DNA of 64,000 nucleotides from positions 9,254 to 73,253 of the forward strand of contig JBFWXN010000021.1 of NCBI GenBank assembly GCA_050187415.1, written 5' to 3'. Source of the stretch: Ga0077555 sp050187415 (GTDB lineage Bacteria > Pseudomonadota > Alphaproteobacteria > Rhizobiales > Hyphomicrobiaceae). The translations under genes were made by a program, and so were the position numbers. This document shows, one piece after another, positions 8,390-17,551 of the stretch. Below the pieces are notes generated by a model. It ran no database searches. It was given only the letters and a program-made list of their open reading frames with translations, and was not told the origin of the DNA. How positions within the stretch are numbered: position 1 is the stretch's first letter; each line of letters starts with the position of its first letter.

Positions 8390-10864
8390 TCAGCCCCTGG
8401 TGCGAAGGCCGGTGGGATCGTAGAGCGGCTTCAGGCTCGCCGTCGCGGAAAACCGCTGGCCTGCGACCTCTATCTCGTAACGGTGCGCCAGGCACGCTTG
8501 CGCACTAGAGCCAAGCTCGGCCGGCACGTAGGCGAGCCCGATCGCGGCGCCTAGAGTGTGGCCGTAGCCTCCGGACAGAATGTGCGCGACGATCCGTCCG
8601 TCCCGTAACACGGGTTCGGTGTGGAAAAGCAGCGGACCGGGATCATCGAGCTTGAATTGCACGAGGCGGCGTCTCACGCCCTCGCTTCGCTTGGCGAGCA
8701 CGGCATCGCGTCCGATGAATGGACCATAGCGACCGGATTGTTTCTCCGTTTTGACCGCGAAGCCAAGCCCCGCTTCGAGCACATGATCCTCATCCGAGAT
8801 GTCATGGCCGAAATGCCGGTAGGCTTTCTCCAGGCGCAAGCTGTCCATGGCCAGCAGACCGGCCGGTCGCAGGTCGTGGACTTCGCCCGCCGCCAGGATG
8901 GTTTCGAGCACATGCCCCGCGAAGTCGCTCGGGACATAGAGCTCATAGCCGAGCTCGCCGACGTAGCTGATCCGATGTGCCCTCACATGCGCCATGCCGA
9001 GCTCGATCGATCGCGCCGTGGCGAACGGAAGGGCAGCGTCGGACAGGTCATCCGGCGACACGGCCTGCAACAGGTCGCGTGCCCGCGGGCCCATCACGCC
9101 AAGGCATGCCTCGCCGCACGAAACATCGATGACGACGCACTGGGCTTCGGCGGGCATCTGACGCGCGAGCCAGGCCAATTCGCGCCGCACGGTAGCGACA
9201 CCGGTCACGACCAGGAACGACGTCTCGCCGAGGCGGGTGATCGTCACGTCGGCTTCGATACCGCCGCGCTCGTTGAGCCACTGCGTGTAGACGATGCGGC
9301 CCGGAGGCACAGCGATGTCGTTGGCGCAGATGCGCTGCAGGACGGCCTCGGCGTCACGCCCCTCTACACGGACCTTCCCGAACGGGCTCATGTCGAACAG
9401 GCCGACCCGCTCGCGGACGGAGCGATGCTCGGCGGCGACGTTGGCGAACCAGCGCGGCCGACCCCACGTATCGTGGGCTTCCGGCGTGATGCCGCGGGCA
9501 CGCTCCTCGGGCGAGACGAACCATTGCGGCCGCTCGTAGCCGGCCGTGTCACCAAAGAAAGCGCCTTGCCTCGCGACGATGTCGTGCACGGGAGAACGCC
9601 GCACGCCGCGCGACGTGGCGAACTGGCGATAGGGGAAATGATCGGCGTAGAGAAGGCCAAGGGTTTCCGAGACACGGGGAATGATGAACGCGCGCGTCGC
9701 TTGGAAGGGATACGTGCGCCTGACGTCGACATCCCAGAGATCGAATGGGGGCGCACCGCCGACGATCCATTCGGCGAGTGCCTTGCCGGCGCCACCAGCC
9801 GACTGAATGCCCACCGAATTGAACCCGCAGGCGACATAGAAGCCACCCACCTCCGGCGTCTCGCCGAGCAGATAGCGGTTGTCGTGCGTGAAGCTTTCGG
9901 GGCCGTTGAAAAAGGTCCTGATGCCGAGCCGCCCAAGGAGCGGCATGCGGCGGGTTGCCGTTTCGAGGATCGGCGAGAAATGATCGAGGTCGGCTGGCAG
10001 CTCGTCGAAGCAGAAATCGTCGGGAATCCCGTGCGTACCCCACGGCTTCGCCTTCGGCTCGAAGGCGCCCAGCATGATCTTGCCGGCATCTTCTTTGTAG
10101 TAGGCGCATTCGTCTGTCACGCGGAGTACGGGCAGTCCCTTCGGCACCTCGCTGCTCGGCTCGGATACGACGTAGAAATGCTCGCAGGCCTGGAGCGGCA
10201 AGTGTACGCCGGCCATGCGGCCGACCTCACGCCCCCACATGCCGGCACAGTTGACCACGATCTCGGCGGCGACCGGACCCTGATCGGTCTGCACCCCTGT
10301 CACACGGCCGTTTGCCTGGGTGATGCCCGTCACCCTGACGTTCTCGAGGATGGTCGCGCCCCGCTGCGTCGCGCCGCGCGCCATGGCCAGCGCGACGTTG
10401 CCGGGGTCGGCCTGCCCATCGCGGGGCAGGAAAATAGCGCCCAACACGCCAGTCATGTCGACGAGAGGGTGCCGGCGTGACGCTTCCCCGACCGAGACTT
10501 CCTCGACGTCGACATCGAAGGCCCGGGCCATCGATGCGCCTCGCCGGAGTTCCTCCAGACGTTCCGAAGTCAATGCCAGCGACAACGAGCCGACGCGGCG
10601 AAAGCCGGTGGCGACACCCGTCTCGGCTTCGAGATTACCGTAAAGCTCGGCGCCGTAGCGGGCGAGCTTGGTCATGTTGGCCGTAGCGCGAAGCTGGCCG
10701 ATGAGCCCGGCCGCGTGCCACGTCGTGCCGGACGTCAGCTTTTTACGTTCGAGGAGCAGCACATCGCGCCAGCCGAGCTTGGCCAGGTGATAGGCGACGG
10801 AGCAGCCGACGACTCCGCCGCCGATGATGACCACGCGCGTCGACCTCGGCAGTGGGCCCATCAT
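8390..10864 (-). CDS. FAD-dependent sarcosine/dimethylglycine dehydrogenase-like protein fused to a folate-binding aminomethyltransferase domain
   Basis: An 824-aa protein. Residues 10-35 (VVIIGGGVVGCSVAYHLAKL) are the FAD-binding Rossmann motif of the D-amino-acid oxidase fold, which extends to about 390. A linker domain follows (GRPRWFANVAAEHRSVRERVGLFDMSPFGK), then a GcvT-like folate domain (RAHRISYVGELGYELYVP). This is the layout of dimethylglycine and sarcosine dehydrogenases, which oxidatively demethylate N-methyl glycines and pass the one-carbon unit to tetrahydrofolate. Its ATG at 10864 overlaps the stop of hyuB in an ATGA, so the two are translationally coupled. Exact substrate is not certain; sarcosine would fit the upstream hydantoinase. 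Confidence 0.88.
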   Translation of the reverse strand: MMGPLPRSTRVVIIGGGVVGCSVAYHLAKLGWRDVLLLERKKLTSGTTWHAAGLIGQLRATANMTKLARYGAELYGNLEAETGVATGFRRVGSLSLALTSERLEELRRGASMARAFDVDVEEVSVGEASRRHPLVDMTGVLGAIFLPRDGQADPGNVALAMARGATQRGATILENVRVTGITQANGRVTGVQTDQGPVAAEIVVNCAGMWGREVGRMAGVHLPLQACEHFYVVSEPSSEVPKGLPVLRVTDECAYYKEDAGKIMLGAFEPKAKPWGTHGIPDDFCFDELPADLDHFSPILETATRRMPLLGRLGIRTFFNGPESFTHDNRYLLGETPEVGGFYVACGFNSVGIQSAGGAGKALAEWIVGGAPPFDLWDVDVRRTYPFQATRAFIIPRVSETLGLLYADHFPYRQFATSRGVRRSPVHDIVARQGAFFGDTAGYERPQWFVSPEERARGITPEAHDTWGRPRWFANVAAEHRSVRERVGLFDMSPFGKVRVEGRDAEAVLQRICANDIAVPPGRIVYTQWLNERGGIEADVTITRLGETSFLVVTGVATVRRELAWLARQMPAEAQCVVIDVSCGEACLGVMGPRARDLLQAVSPDDLSDAALPFATARSIELGMAHVRAHRISYVGELGYELYVPSDFAGHVLETILAAGEVHDLRPAGLLAMDSLRLEKAYRHFGHDISDEDHVLEAGLGFAVKTEKQSGRYGPFIGRDAVLAKRSEGVRRRLVQFKLDDPGPLLFHTEPVLRDGRIVAHILSGGYGHTLGAAIGLAYVPAELGSSAQACLAHRYEIEVAGQRFSATASLKPLYDPTGLRTRG

Positions 10865-12612
10865 GGCTTGCTCTTCCAACCATAGTCCTTGGCCGCGGCT
10901 GCGGGCGTCACGAAGCCCAAGGCGACGTCGCGCGAGACGAGCGTCGGATCGCGATCCGATGGATTGCCATAGCCACCACCGCCCGACGTGTAGAGCGTCA
11001 GCACGTCGCCCTTTCGGAGGTCGACCCGATCCTTGCTTTTGGTTCGCATGATCTTGCCGTCGCGCTCGATCTCGATGCGCGTAAGACTACCGTCGTTGCC
11101 GCCGAAAAGGCCGTAGGGCGAGAGGCGCATGCGATCGGTGTACGTGGCAAAATTCGTGCCGTCCTTCAAAATGGCGAAGCGCCGGTAGAAGCCCAGCCCA
11201 CCGCGGCGGCGGCCCGCGCCGCCCGTGTCCGGAAGCAGCCCGTAGCCGATCACGCGGAAATGCTCGAAGTCCATGTCGGTCGCTTCAACCGGCGTATTGG
11301 TGCAGTTCGACAGCGGGCTATCGACGGCGTCACAGCCATCGAGGCGCGGACCGCCGCCGAAGCCACCGCCGTAAATCTCGAGGTAGACGCGATAGCCCCG
11401 CTCGCCGAGATGCGAGATGGCAAGGGCGTGAGTGGAGTCGTTGCCGCCGGCCGTAACCTTGTCCGGCACCACCTGCGCCAGCGCCTTGAGCGTGGCGTTG
11501 AAGCAGCGATAGGCGGGCAACAACCGAGCGCGGACCGGCGCGGGGTAGTTCGGATTGACGAGCGTACCTTTGGGTGCCGTGACCGTGATGGGCCGCTTGA
11601 AGCCTTCATTGAACGGAATGTCGGGACTGGTCAGCGCCCCCTTGATGGCAGCCAGCGTAGCCGAGACGGTCGATGCCCAGGGACAGTTCAGATTGCGCCC
11701 GACCTGCGGGACGGTGCCCGTGAAATCAACCAGAACGGTCTCGCCGCGCTTCGTGACCGCGGCCTTCACCGTCAACGATTCATCGCCGATGCCGTCGTCG
11801 TCGACCGCATCGGCGCCATGCCACGTTCCGTCCGGGATTGCTGCGAGGGCTGCCCGAAACCGGCGCTCGGAATAGGCCATGAGCTCGGACATGGCCGCCG
11901 ATACCGTCGACGCGCCGTAGCGCGCGCACAGCTCGGTCATACGCGCCGTGCCGATCGCGTTGGCAGCGAATTGGGCGTAGAAGTCACCGATGGTCTGCGA
12001 GGGCACTCGGACGTTGGCGGCAATCAAGCGCTCCAGCGGTCCGCCATTCCAGTCGCGTGTGTAGGTGTAGCGCGACGGCGGGATGATAATGCCTTCGGCA
12101 TGCACATCGACCGCGTCGGGCGTCATGCCCGGATTGCCGCCGCCGAGATCCAGATGGTGGGCAACCGTACCGGCGAAGGCGACCAATGAGCCCTCGTGGA
12201 ATATCGGCGAGAAAATGAACACATCCTGCAGATGCTGGCCGCCGCCGTAAGGATCGTTGTTGATGTAAAAATCGCCGGGTTGAAGCTCATTGATCGGCGT
12301 CTGCTCGACGCACGCCCGGAAGATCTCGGACATCGAGCCGAGATGCATCGGTATCAACTCGGCCTGGGCGACGACATTGCCGTCCGGATCGAAGAGCGCG
12401 GCCGAGGCGTCCTGGGCCTCTCGCACGATGTTCGAATAGGACGAGCGGATCAGCTTCGTGCCCATCTCGCGTGCAATGGCGATCAGCGCCTGGGAGATGA
12501 CCGCATAGTCGACCGGGTCGAGACGGCCCGGCACCGGCTGGGACCCGGGCGGGACCTTGGAACGGCTCTTGCCGGTTTTCGCTTTCACCGGCCGCGTTGC
12601 ACGCTCCTGCAT
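10861..12612 (-). CDS. hyuB: Hydantoinase B / oxoprolinase family subunit
   Basis: A 583-aa protein of the HyuB/acetone carboxylase alpha family. Typical segments are SYSNIVREAQDASAALFDPDG, NDPYGGGQHLQDVFIFSPIF, AHHLDLGGGNPG and a glycine-rich EIYGGGFGGGPRLDGCDAVDSP. It works as a complex with HyuA, in ATP-dependent opening of a cyclic amide such as N-methylhydantoin or 5-oxoproline. The ATG at 12612 is 3 bp after the hyuA stop and follows GGGAG, so the subunits are made in step. Substrates in this family range widely (hydantoins, oxoproline, lactams, and carboxylase relatives) and cannot be fixed from sequence. Confidence 0.92.
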   Translation of the reverse strand: MQERATRPVKAKTGKSRSKVPPGSQPVPGRLDPVDYAVISQALIAIAREMGTKLIRSSYSNIVREAQDASAALFDPDGNVVAQAELIPMHLGSMSEIFRACVEQTPINELQPGDFYINNDPYGGGQHLQDVFIFSPIFHEGSLVAFAGTVAHHLDLGGGNPGMTPDAVDVHAEGIIIPPSRYTYTRDWNGGPLERLIAANVRVPSQTIGDFYAQFAANAIGTARMTELCARYGASTVSAAMSELMAYSERRFRAALAAIPDGTWHGADAVDDDGIGDESLTVKAAVTKRGETVLVDFTGTVPQVGRNLNCPWASTVSATLAAIKGALTSPDIPFNEGFKRPITVTAPKGTLVNPNYPAPVRARLLPAYRCFNATLKALAQVVPDKVTAGGNDSTHALAISHLGERGYRVYLEIYGGGFGGGPRLDGCDAVDSPLSNCTNTPVEATDMDFEHFRVIGYGLLPDTGGAGRRRGGLGFYRRFAILKDGTNFATYTDRMRLSPYGLFGGNDGSLTRIEIERDGKIMRTKSKDRVDLRKGDVLTLYTSGGGGYGNPSDRDPTLVSRDVALGFVTPAAAAKDYGWKSKP

Positions 12613-12615
12613 CTG

Positions 12616-14628
12616 TCACTCCCGTTCCAGCACAGTGTTGTCATTGTCGTCGCGCCGCGCCACCCATCCCTCGGGCACGTAGAGCGTGGACGTCGGGTCT
12701 TCGAGCAGCGCGGGCCCGCGAATGCGATCGCGGGGCTCGAGCGTGGCGCGGGATTTGAGGCGCCCGTCGCGCCAGCATCGCGCATCGTAGAGCCGAATCG
12801 AACTGTCGGCGCCCGTGGCAGCCTGTGTTTCCGCAAGTAACGGCAGCTCCTTCAGCGGCGCCGCCAATCCCAGCCGGAAGGAGACAAACTCGATTGGCTT
12901 CTCGGCCTCGCCGCCGAAGAAAAAGACGCGGTGATGGGCCTCCGCAAAGCGCTTGCGCACGCCGTAGGCCGTCATGCGCTTCAACTCGCGCTCCCCGAAG
13001 GCCACCGGCACCTCGAAGGCCTGACCGACGAAGCGCATCTCGGCCGTGAGCGAGAGCGTCAAGCGCTTGCCGAGGCCCGCCGCCTCGGCCCGCGCCATGG
13101 CCCGCTCGCGCATCGTCGCGAACACGTCCCGCAGCGTATCGGCCGCGGTGTCGTCGGCCGGGGCGCGCCGCGTCAGGCTCTCGAACAGCACGAAATCGGA
13201 GGCGATGAGCCCATAGGCGGAGATGATCCCAGCCGAGGGGGGCACGACAATCGTGCCGATGCCAAGCTCCGTGGCCACCTGGGCGGCATGGAGAGGCCCG
13301 GCGCCGCCGTAGGGCACCAGCACATAATCGCGCGGATCGTGCCCGCGTTCGGTGGAGATGAGCTGGATCGCGCGCACGATATTGGCGTTGGCGAGCGCGA
13401 TGGCGCTGTCAGCGGCATCCTCCAGGCTCATGGCGAACCGATCGGCTATCGGTTGCAAAGCCTTGGCGGATGCGGCCGCGTCGATCGTCATGCGACCGCC
13501 CAGGAATGCCTCGGGCCGCACCGTACCCCGGATCACATGCGCATCGGTCAGCGTCGGTTCGGTGCCGCCGCGGCCATAGCAGGCGGGCCCCGGATCGGCA
13601 CCGGCCGAATGGGGGCCGACACGCAACATGCCACCATCGTCGACCCAAACGATAGAGCCCCCGCCAGCGCCGATGGTATTGATATCAAGCAGCGGAATAC
13701 GGATCGGCAAGCCGTCCAGCGAAAATTCCTGTGTCAGCTGCGGCGCGCCGCCCGTGACCACGCACACGTCCGTCGACGTGCCGCCGATGTCGAGCGTGAC
13801 GAGGTTCTTGTAGCCTGAGCGTCCGGTCTGGCGGACCGCGCCTATGACCCCCGCCGCCGGCCCCGACAGGAGGGCATTGATCGCATTTGCGCGCATGGCT
13901 TCGGCCGGCAGGCGGCCGCCGTTGGACTGCATGACCGAGAAGCGGCCCGCGAACCCCGCATCGCCGAGCCGCGCACGAAAGCGGGCGATGTAGCGATCGA
14001 TGACGGGCTGCACATAGGCCGAGAGCGTCGTCGTCGAGGCGCGCTCGAACTCGCGGAACTCACGCGTGATATCGGAGGACACGGTGATGTGGACACCGGG
14101 GAGCGCGTCGGCGAGCAGCGCCGCGAGACGCTGCTCGTGCGCCGGATTGACATATGCGTTGAGCAGGCAGATGGCGATGGCTTCGAAGCGCCCCTCGCGC
14201 AGCGACGGCACCAGATTCTCGATCACGTCTGCCTCATCGAGGGCCTCGAGAACGGAGCCGTCGGCCAGGATGCGCTCGGTCGCCTCGAAGCTCGCGGCGC
14301 GCGTCACCACCGGCTCGGGCTTCTGATATTCGAGATCGTAGATGCGAGCCCGGCCGTGCCGCTGCAGAGCGAGAATGTCGCGAAAACCACGCGTGGCAAT
14401 GAAAGCGGTCGGGAAACCTTTTCGCTCCAGCACGGCATTTGTCGCGACGGTCGAGCCATGGGCGAGATCGTCGATCGAGCCGACCGGGATTCCGCTTGCC
14501 ACAAGCGCGTTGAAGGCGCCTTCGTCAGGCGCCTTCGGTACGCTCGGAACCTTGGTCACGACGATCCCGTCAGGGCCGATGGCCACCAGGTCGGTGAAGG
14601 TGCCTCCGACCTCGATCCCCACGCGCAT
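12616..14628 (-). CDS. hyuA: Hydantoinase A / oxoprolinase family ATPase subunit
   Basis: A 670-aa subunit of the HyuA/5-oxoprolinase family. The actin-like ATPase core begins with VGIEVGGTFTDLVAIG, followed by HGSTVATNAVLERKG and, near residue 280, TLDIGGTSTDVCVV. GGGSIVWVD and YGGAGPLHA are also family hallmarks. It supplies ATP-driven phosphorylation of the amide substrate for HyuB. It is the first gene of a three-gene minus-strand operon with hyuB and the demethylating dehydrogenase. A GGGGAGAGGG sequence lies upstream of the ATG, and the 154-bp gap before it holds the likely promoter. Confidence 0.92.
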   Translation of the reverse strand: MRVGIEVGGTFTDLVAIGPDGIVVTKVPSVPKAPDEGAFNALVASGIPVGSIDDLAHGSTVATNAVLERKGFPTAFIATRGFRDILALQRHGRARIYDLEYQKPEPVVTRAASFEATERILADGSVLEALDEADVIENLVPSLREGRFEAIAICLLNAYVNPAHEQRLAALLADALPGVHITVSSDITREFREFERASTTTLSAYVQPVIDRYIARFRARLGDAGFAGRFSVMQSNGGRLPAEAMRANAINALLSGPAAGVIGAVRQTGRSGYKNLVTLDIGGTSTDVCVVTGGAPQLTQEFSLDGLPIRIPLLDINTIGAGGGSIVWVDDGGMLRVGPHSAGADPGPACYGRGGTEPTLTDAHVIRGTVRPEAFLGGRMTIDAAASAKALQPIADRFAMSLEDAADSAIALANANIVRAIQLISTERGHDPRDYVLVPYGGAGPLHAAQVATELGIGTIVVPPSAGIISAYGLIASDFVLFESLTRRAPADDTAADTLRDVFATMRERAMARAEAAGLGKRLTLSLTAEMRFVGQAFEVPVAFGERELKRMTAYGVRKRFAEAHHRVFFFGGEAEKPIEFVSFRLGLAAPLKELPLLAETQAATGADSSIRLYDARCWRDGRLKSRATLEPRDRIRGPALLEDPTSTLYVPEGWVARRDDNDNTVLERE

Positions 14629-14782
14629 TGCAACACCCTCTCCCCGCTATTGTCGACGGGCTACGGTAAGCACCCGACGAGCACTCTGTATAGTCGGAGG
14701 GGCTCGACGGGTGTTTCGCGGGTGGCGAACCGGACGTGGGCCCGGGCGCGAGACACGCTGCAGGCCTCGCCGCCGGCCTCGC

Positions 14783-16594
14783 TCATGCAGCCTTGATGCG
14801 CATTGGTTCGGCCTTTGCGCCATCGTAAACAGCGCTGATGAGACCTTCCTCCACCGCCTTTATCTGCTGTGCAAGGAAACGCGAGTAGATGCGTACGTGG
14901 GGCAGCCCCCCGCCGACGAACCAGAGGCCGGGCTGAGGAGTGCGGCGCCACATGTTGTTCAGCTCGCCGCGCTGGTCGAAGTCCCACACCTGCCCGACGC
15001 GATCCGCGATCTCGTCGCCCATGAAGTGGCGCACGACATCCTGCTGGTTCCTGTAGCCGGTTGCCGCGACGATCACGTCGGCCTCGACCGTGCGCCCGTC
15101 CTTCATGAGGAAACCGCTCGGAACGACACGGTCGATGTCGCGGTACTGGATGAGGCCGATCTTGCCGTCCACGATCAGATCCGAGCAGCCGACGTTGAAG
15201 TAGTAGCCGCCGCCGCGGCGCAGATATTTCATCTGAAAGCCGGTGTTGTCCGGCTCGCCGTTGTCGAGAACGAAGCCACGCGCGGTGAGCCCGTCGAGGA
15301 GCTTCTGGTCCGCCTGTTGACAGAGCGCCGCCGCGATCTGGTAGCCCTGGACGAGAACGGGATAGGGCGATGCTGTTGCGATCAGATCGCACTCGTCGGT
15401 CGAGAGGCCCTCCTGGTAGAGCTCGTAGACGCGTTGCGCTTCCTTCAGGCTGACGATGAGCGTGGAATTGCGCTGCACCATGGTGGTGTCGGCGCCACTG
15501 ACGCACAAATCGTGGGCAACGTCGTGGCCACTGTTGCCGGTGCCGAGGACGACCGCCTTCTTGCCCTTCCAGGCCTTGCCATTGTTGTACTTCGACGAAT
15601 GCATCACCTCGCCGGCGAACGTCTCGAGGCCGGGTATCTTCGGCATGATCGGAATGGCGCTGACGCCCGTCGCATAAACCACGTGGCGCGGCCGTAGAAT
15701 ACGCTCGCTGCCATCGGCCCGCTTCACCGTCAACGTCCAGCGACCCGCCTTGTCGTCGTAGGAGCCCCTGGTGAACTCGGTCGAGTTCCAGATGTTGATC
15801 TCCATCGTGTCGGCATAGAACTCGAGCCAGTTCGCGATCTTGTCGCGGGGAATGTACACTGGATAGTTAGGCGGAAACGGCATGTACGGCATGTGATCGA
15901 CGTACACTTCGTTGTGCAGCGTCAGGTTGTGGTAACGCTTGCGCCACGCATCGCCGACACGCTCATGCCGGTCGATGACGAGCGTGTCCACGCCGAGGAT
16001 GTTGAGACTTGCGGCAATGCCAAGCCCCGACTGGCTGCCGCCGACGACCACGACGGCCGGCTCGCGATCCTCGTAGGCCGCGGATTTGACGCGGTGGTCC
16101 ATCCAGTTCTCGCTACCGAAGCCGCCGGACCACTCGTCGCCGCGCGGACGGCGCGCGCCGATGCGCTCCTCGTGGCCCTTGATCTCGTCCAGGGCGGTCA
16201 GGAGCACCCAGGCCTTGAGCCCACTGTCCGTACCAGGGACCAGCCTCAGCACGCCGCTGCCGCGGCCGGCGGCGGTCTCGAACACAATGAGCGCTTCGAT
16301 CGTTGTCGCGCCGGCGCGCTTGACGACGCGTGGCGGTGTTTTGTCCTCAGCGAGGCGAAAGCGGCTCGGCTTGACCCTCGGCAACCTCTCGGCGAATGCG
16401 GCCTCGATCTTGCCGCGCCCGCTCACCGTATCGATGTGCCAGGTGAAGGCGACGAGATCGCGCCAATGGCTATCCTCGGCAAAAAGACCCGCCGCTGCCT
16501 TGGCATCGGTGGCGCGTACGGCGGCTTCGAACGCCTCGAGCCATTTCAGGGTCGCGGCCTTGGGTTCAAAGCTCTTCAGGAGATCTTGGCTCAT
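14783..16594 (-). CDS. Flavin-containing monooxygenase with N-terminal NTF2/SnoaL-like domain
   Basis: A 603-aa fusion. Residues 1 to about 145 form an NTF2-like domain (WLEAFEAAVRATDAKAAAGLF). A class B flavoprotein monooxygenase follows: FAD motif VVVVGGSQSGLGIAAS near 175, the FMO fingerprint FAGEVMHSSKY (FxGxxxHxxxY) near 330, and the NADPH motif VVLGTGNSGHDVAHDL. Such enzymes oxygenate amines, sulfides or ketones using NADPH and O2. The ending Y rather than W/P in the fingerprint favours an N/S-oxidising FMO over a Baeyer-Villiger enzyme. I use the ATG at 16594 (AAGGA upstream, 13-nt spacing); one at 16681 lacks a ribosome site. Substrate unknown; nearness to N-methyl-amine genes is only suggestive. 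Confidence 0.85.
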   Translation of the reverse strand: MSQDLLKSFEPKAATLKWLEAFEAAVRATDAKAAAGLFAEDSHWRDLVAFTWHIDTVSGRGKIEAAFAERLPRVKPSRFRLAEDKTPPRVVKRAGATTIEALIVFETAAGRGSGVLRLVPGTDSGLKAWVLLTALDEIKGHEERIGARRPRGDEWSGGFGSENWMDHRVKSAAYEDREPAVVVVGGSQSGLGIAASLNILGVDTLVIDRHERVGDAWRKRYHNLTLHNEVYVDHMPYMPFPPNYPVYIPRDKIANWLEFYADTMEINIWNSTEFTRGSYDDKAGRWTLTVKRADGSERILRPRHVVYATGVSAIPIMPKIPGLETFAGEVMHSSKYNNGKAWKGKKAVVLGTGNSGHDVAHDLCVSGADTTMVQRNSTLIVSLKEAQRVYELYQEGLSTDECDLIATASPYPVLVQGYQIAAALCQQADQKLLDGLTARGFVLDNGEPDNTGFQMKYLRRGGGYYFNVGCSDLIVDGKIGLIQYRDIDRVVPSGFLMKDGRTVEADVIVAATGYRNQQDVVRHFMGDEIADRVGQVWDFDQRGELNNMWRRTPQPGLWFVGGGLPHVRIYSRFLAQQIKAVEEGLISAVYDGAKAEPMRIKAA

Positions 16595-16735
16595 CGCGAC
16601 TATGTGATCCTTCGATTTTGCCCTGGTTCGGTGCCGCATTGCCGCCAGTCGATCTGGTCGGGCCTCAGGCAAGCGGGACATGGGGCGCGGAAGCGAGCGC
16701 TTCCGGCATGATGACGTAGCCCGAATTTACGAAGA

Positions 16736-16747
16736 TTGTCCGGACAA
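16736..16747. promoter_or_regulatory. Perfect palindrome TTGTCCGGACAA upstream of the FMO gene
   Basis: A 12-bp perfect palindrome in the gap between the ATP12 chaperone gene and the monooxygenase, about 140 bp upstream of the chosen FMO start. Its core TGTCCGGACA recurs upstream of the GMC oxidoreductase gene at 34052-34061. It has the form of a small dimeric repressor site (GTC..GAC). A separate 8-bp-arm hairpin lies at 16688-16705 nearer the start. Confidence 0.4.
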
Positions 16748-16774
16748 AGCAAGGCATCGAAGTGCTGCCAGACC

Positions 16775-17551
16775 CTATGCTGCCAGCAGTCTGATCAGGG
16801 CGGACGCAGCCTGTATCTCACGCCAGCGGCGTTCGCGACGCGCCGATGCGTCAGCATCCTCGCCCCATTCTGCGGTCTGCCAGTCCTCGTCGACATGGGC
16901 GGCTTCCCAGGCGGCTTCGGGCGTCAAACGCCCTCCGAGAACGGCCAAAGCGAGAAGCGCCGACCCCATCAGCGTCGTCATGACATGCAGTGCCGTGAGA
17001 CGGAGCGGATCGAGCGGCGCCACGGCTTCGGCGATGCGCGCGGCGGCTTCATCCGATTGGGCGACGGGCATCAGGCCGGTCGCGAGCGTGAACGACGCTG
17101 CGTGATGCTCGGCAATCCAGGCTAGCACCGGGTCCCACAGCGTCCGCTGGCGTGCCGCCAGCCCCTCCGGATAGTCGGCGCGGTAGCAGAGCAGATCACT
17201 GCCGGCATACTTCACGATATCCGCCGCAACTTCGGCCATTTGCGCCTCGACGCCATCGATTGCGGTATTGACGAGCCGCGTCAGCGGCATCGTTGCAGGA
17301 TCGATGGTCGTCTGCTGCACGTCCCATTCGGTCGCAACGGCTTCGGCGAGCGCTTTGGTGGCGAGGCGCAATTCGCGCTTGCCCGGGGTCCGTGCGGCGC
17401 GACCGTCGAGCAGAATGGTGCGAGCGCTGCCCGAAACGGCCCTACCGATGACAACGGTCTTGTAGAACCGCCGCGGCAACGGCTTTTGGGTCGCTTCTCG
17501 GCCGGGAGCCTTCGGCTGGCCGTTGGTATTGCTGTTGCGATCGTCGCTCAT
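16775..17551 (-). CDS. ATP12-family F1-ATPase assembly chaperone
   Basis: A 258-aa protein of the ATP12 family, found in alphaproteobacteria and mitochondria, where it binds the F1 alpha subunit during ATP synthase assembly. The diagnostic part is RFYKTVVIG through ILLDGRAARTPGKRELRLATKALAEAVATEWDVQQ and IDPATMPLTRLVNTAIDGV, followed by YAGSDLLCYRADYPEGLAARQ. The ATG at 17551 overlaps the HAD gene stop as ATGA. This HAD-ATP12 pairing is common in Hyphomicrobiales and supports the lineage call. About 35 disordered residues precede the conserved domain. Confidence 0.93.
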   Translation of the reverse strand: MSDDRNSNTNGQPKAPGREATQKPLPRRFYKTVVIGRAVSGSARTILLDGRAARTPGKRELRLATKALAEAVATEWDVQQTTIDPATMPLTRLVNTAIDGVEAQMAEVAADIVKYAGSDLLCYRADYPEGLAARQRTLWDPVLAWIAEHHAASFTLATGLMPVAQSDEAAARIAEAVAPLDPLRLTALHVMTTLMGSALLALAVLGGRLTPEAAWEAAHVDEDWQTAEWGEDADASARRERRWREIQAASALIRLLAA

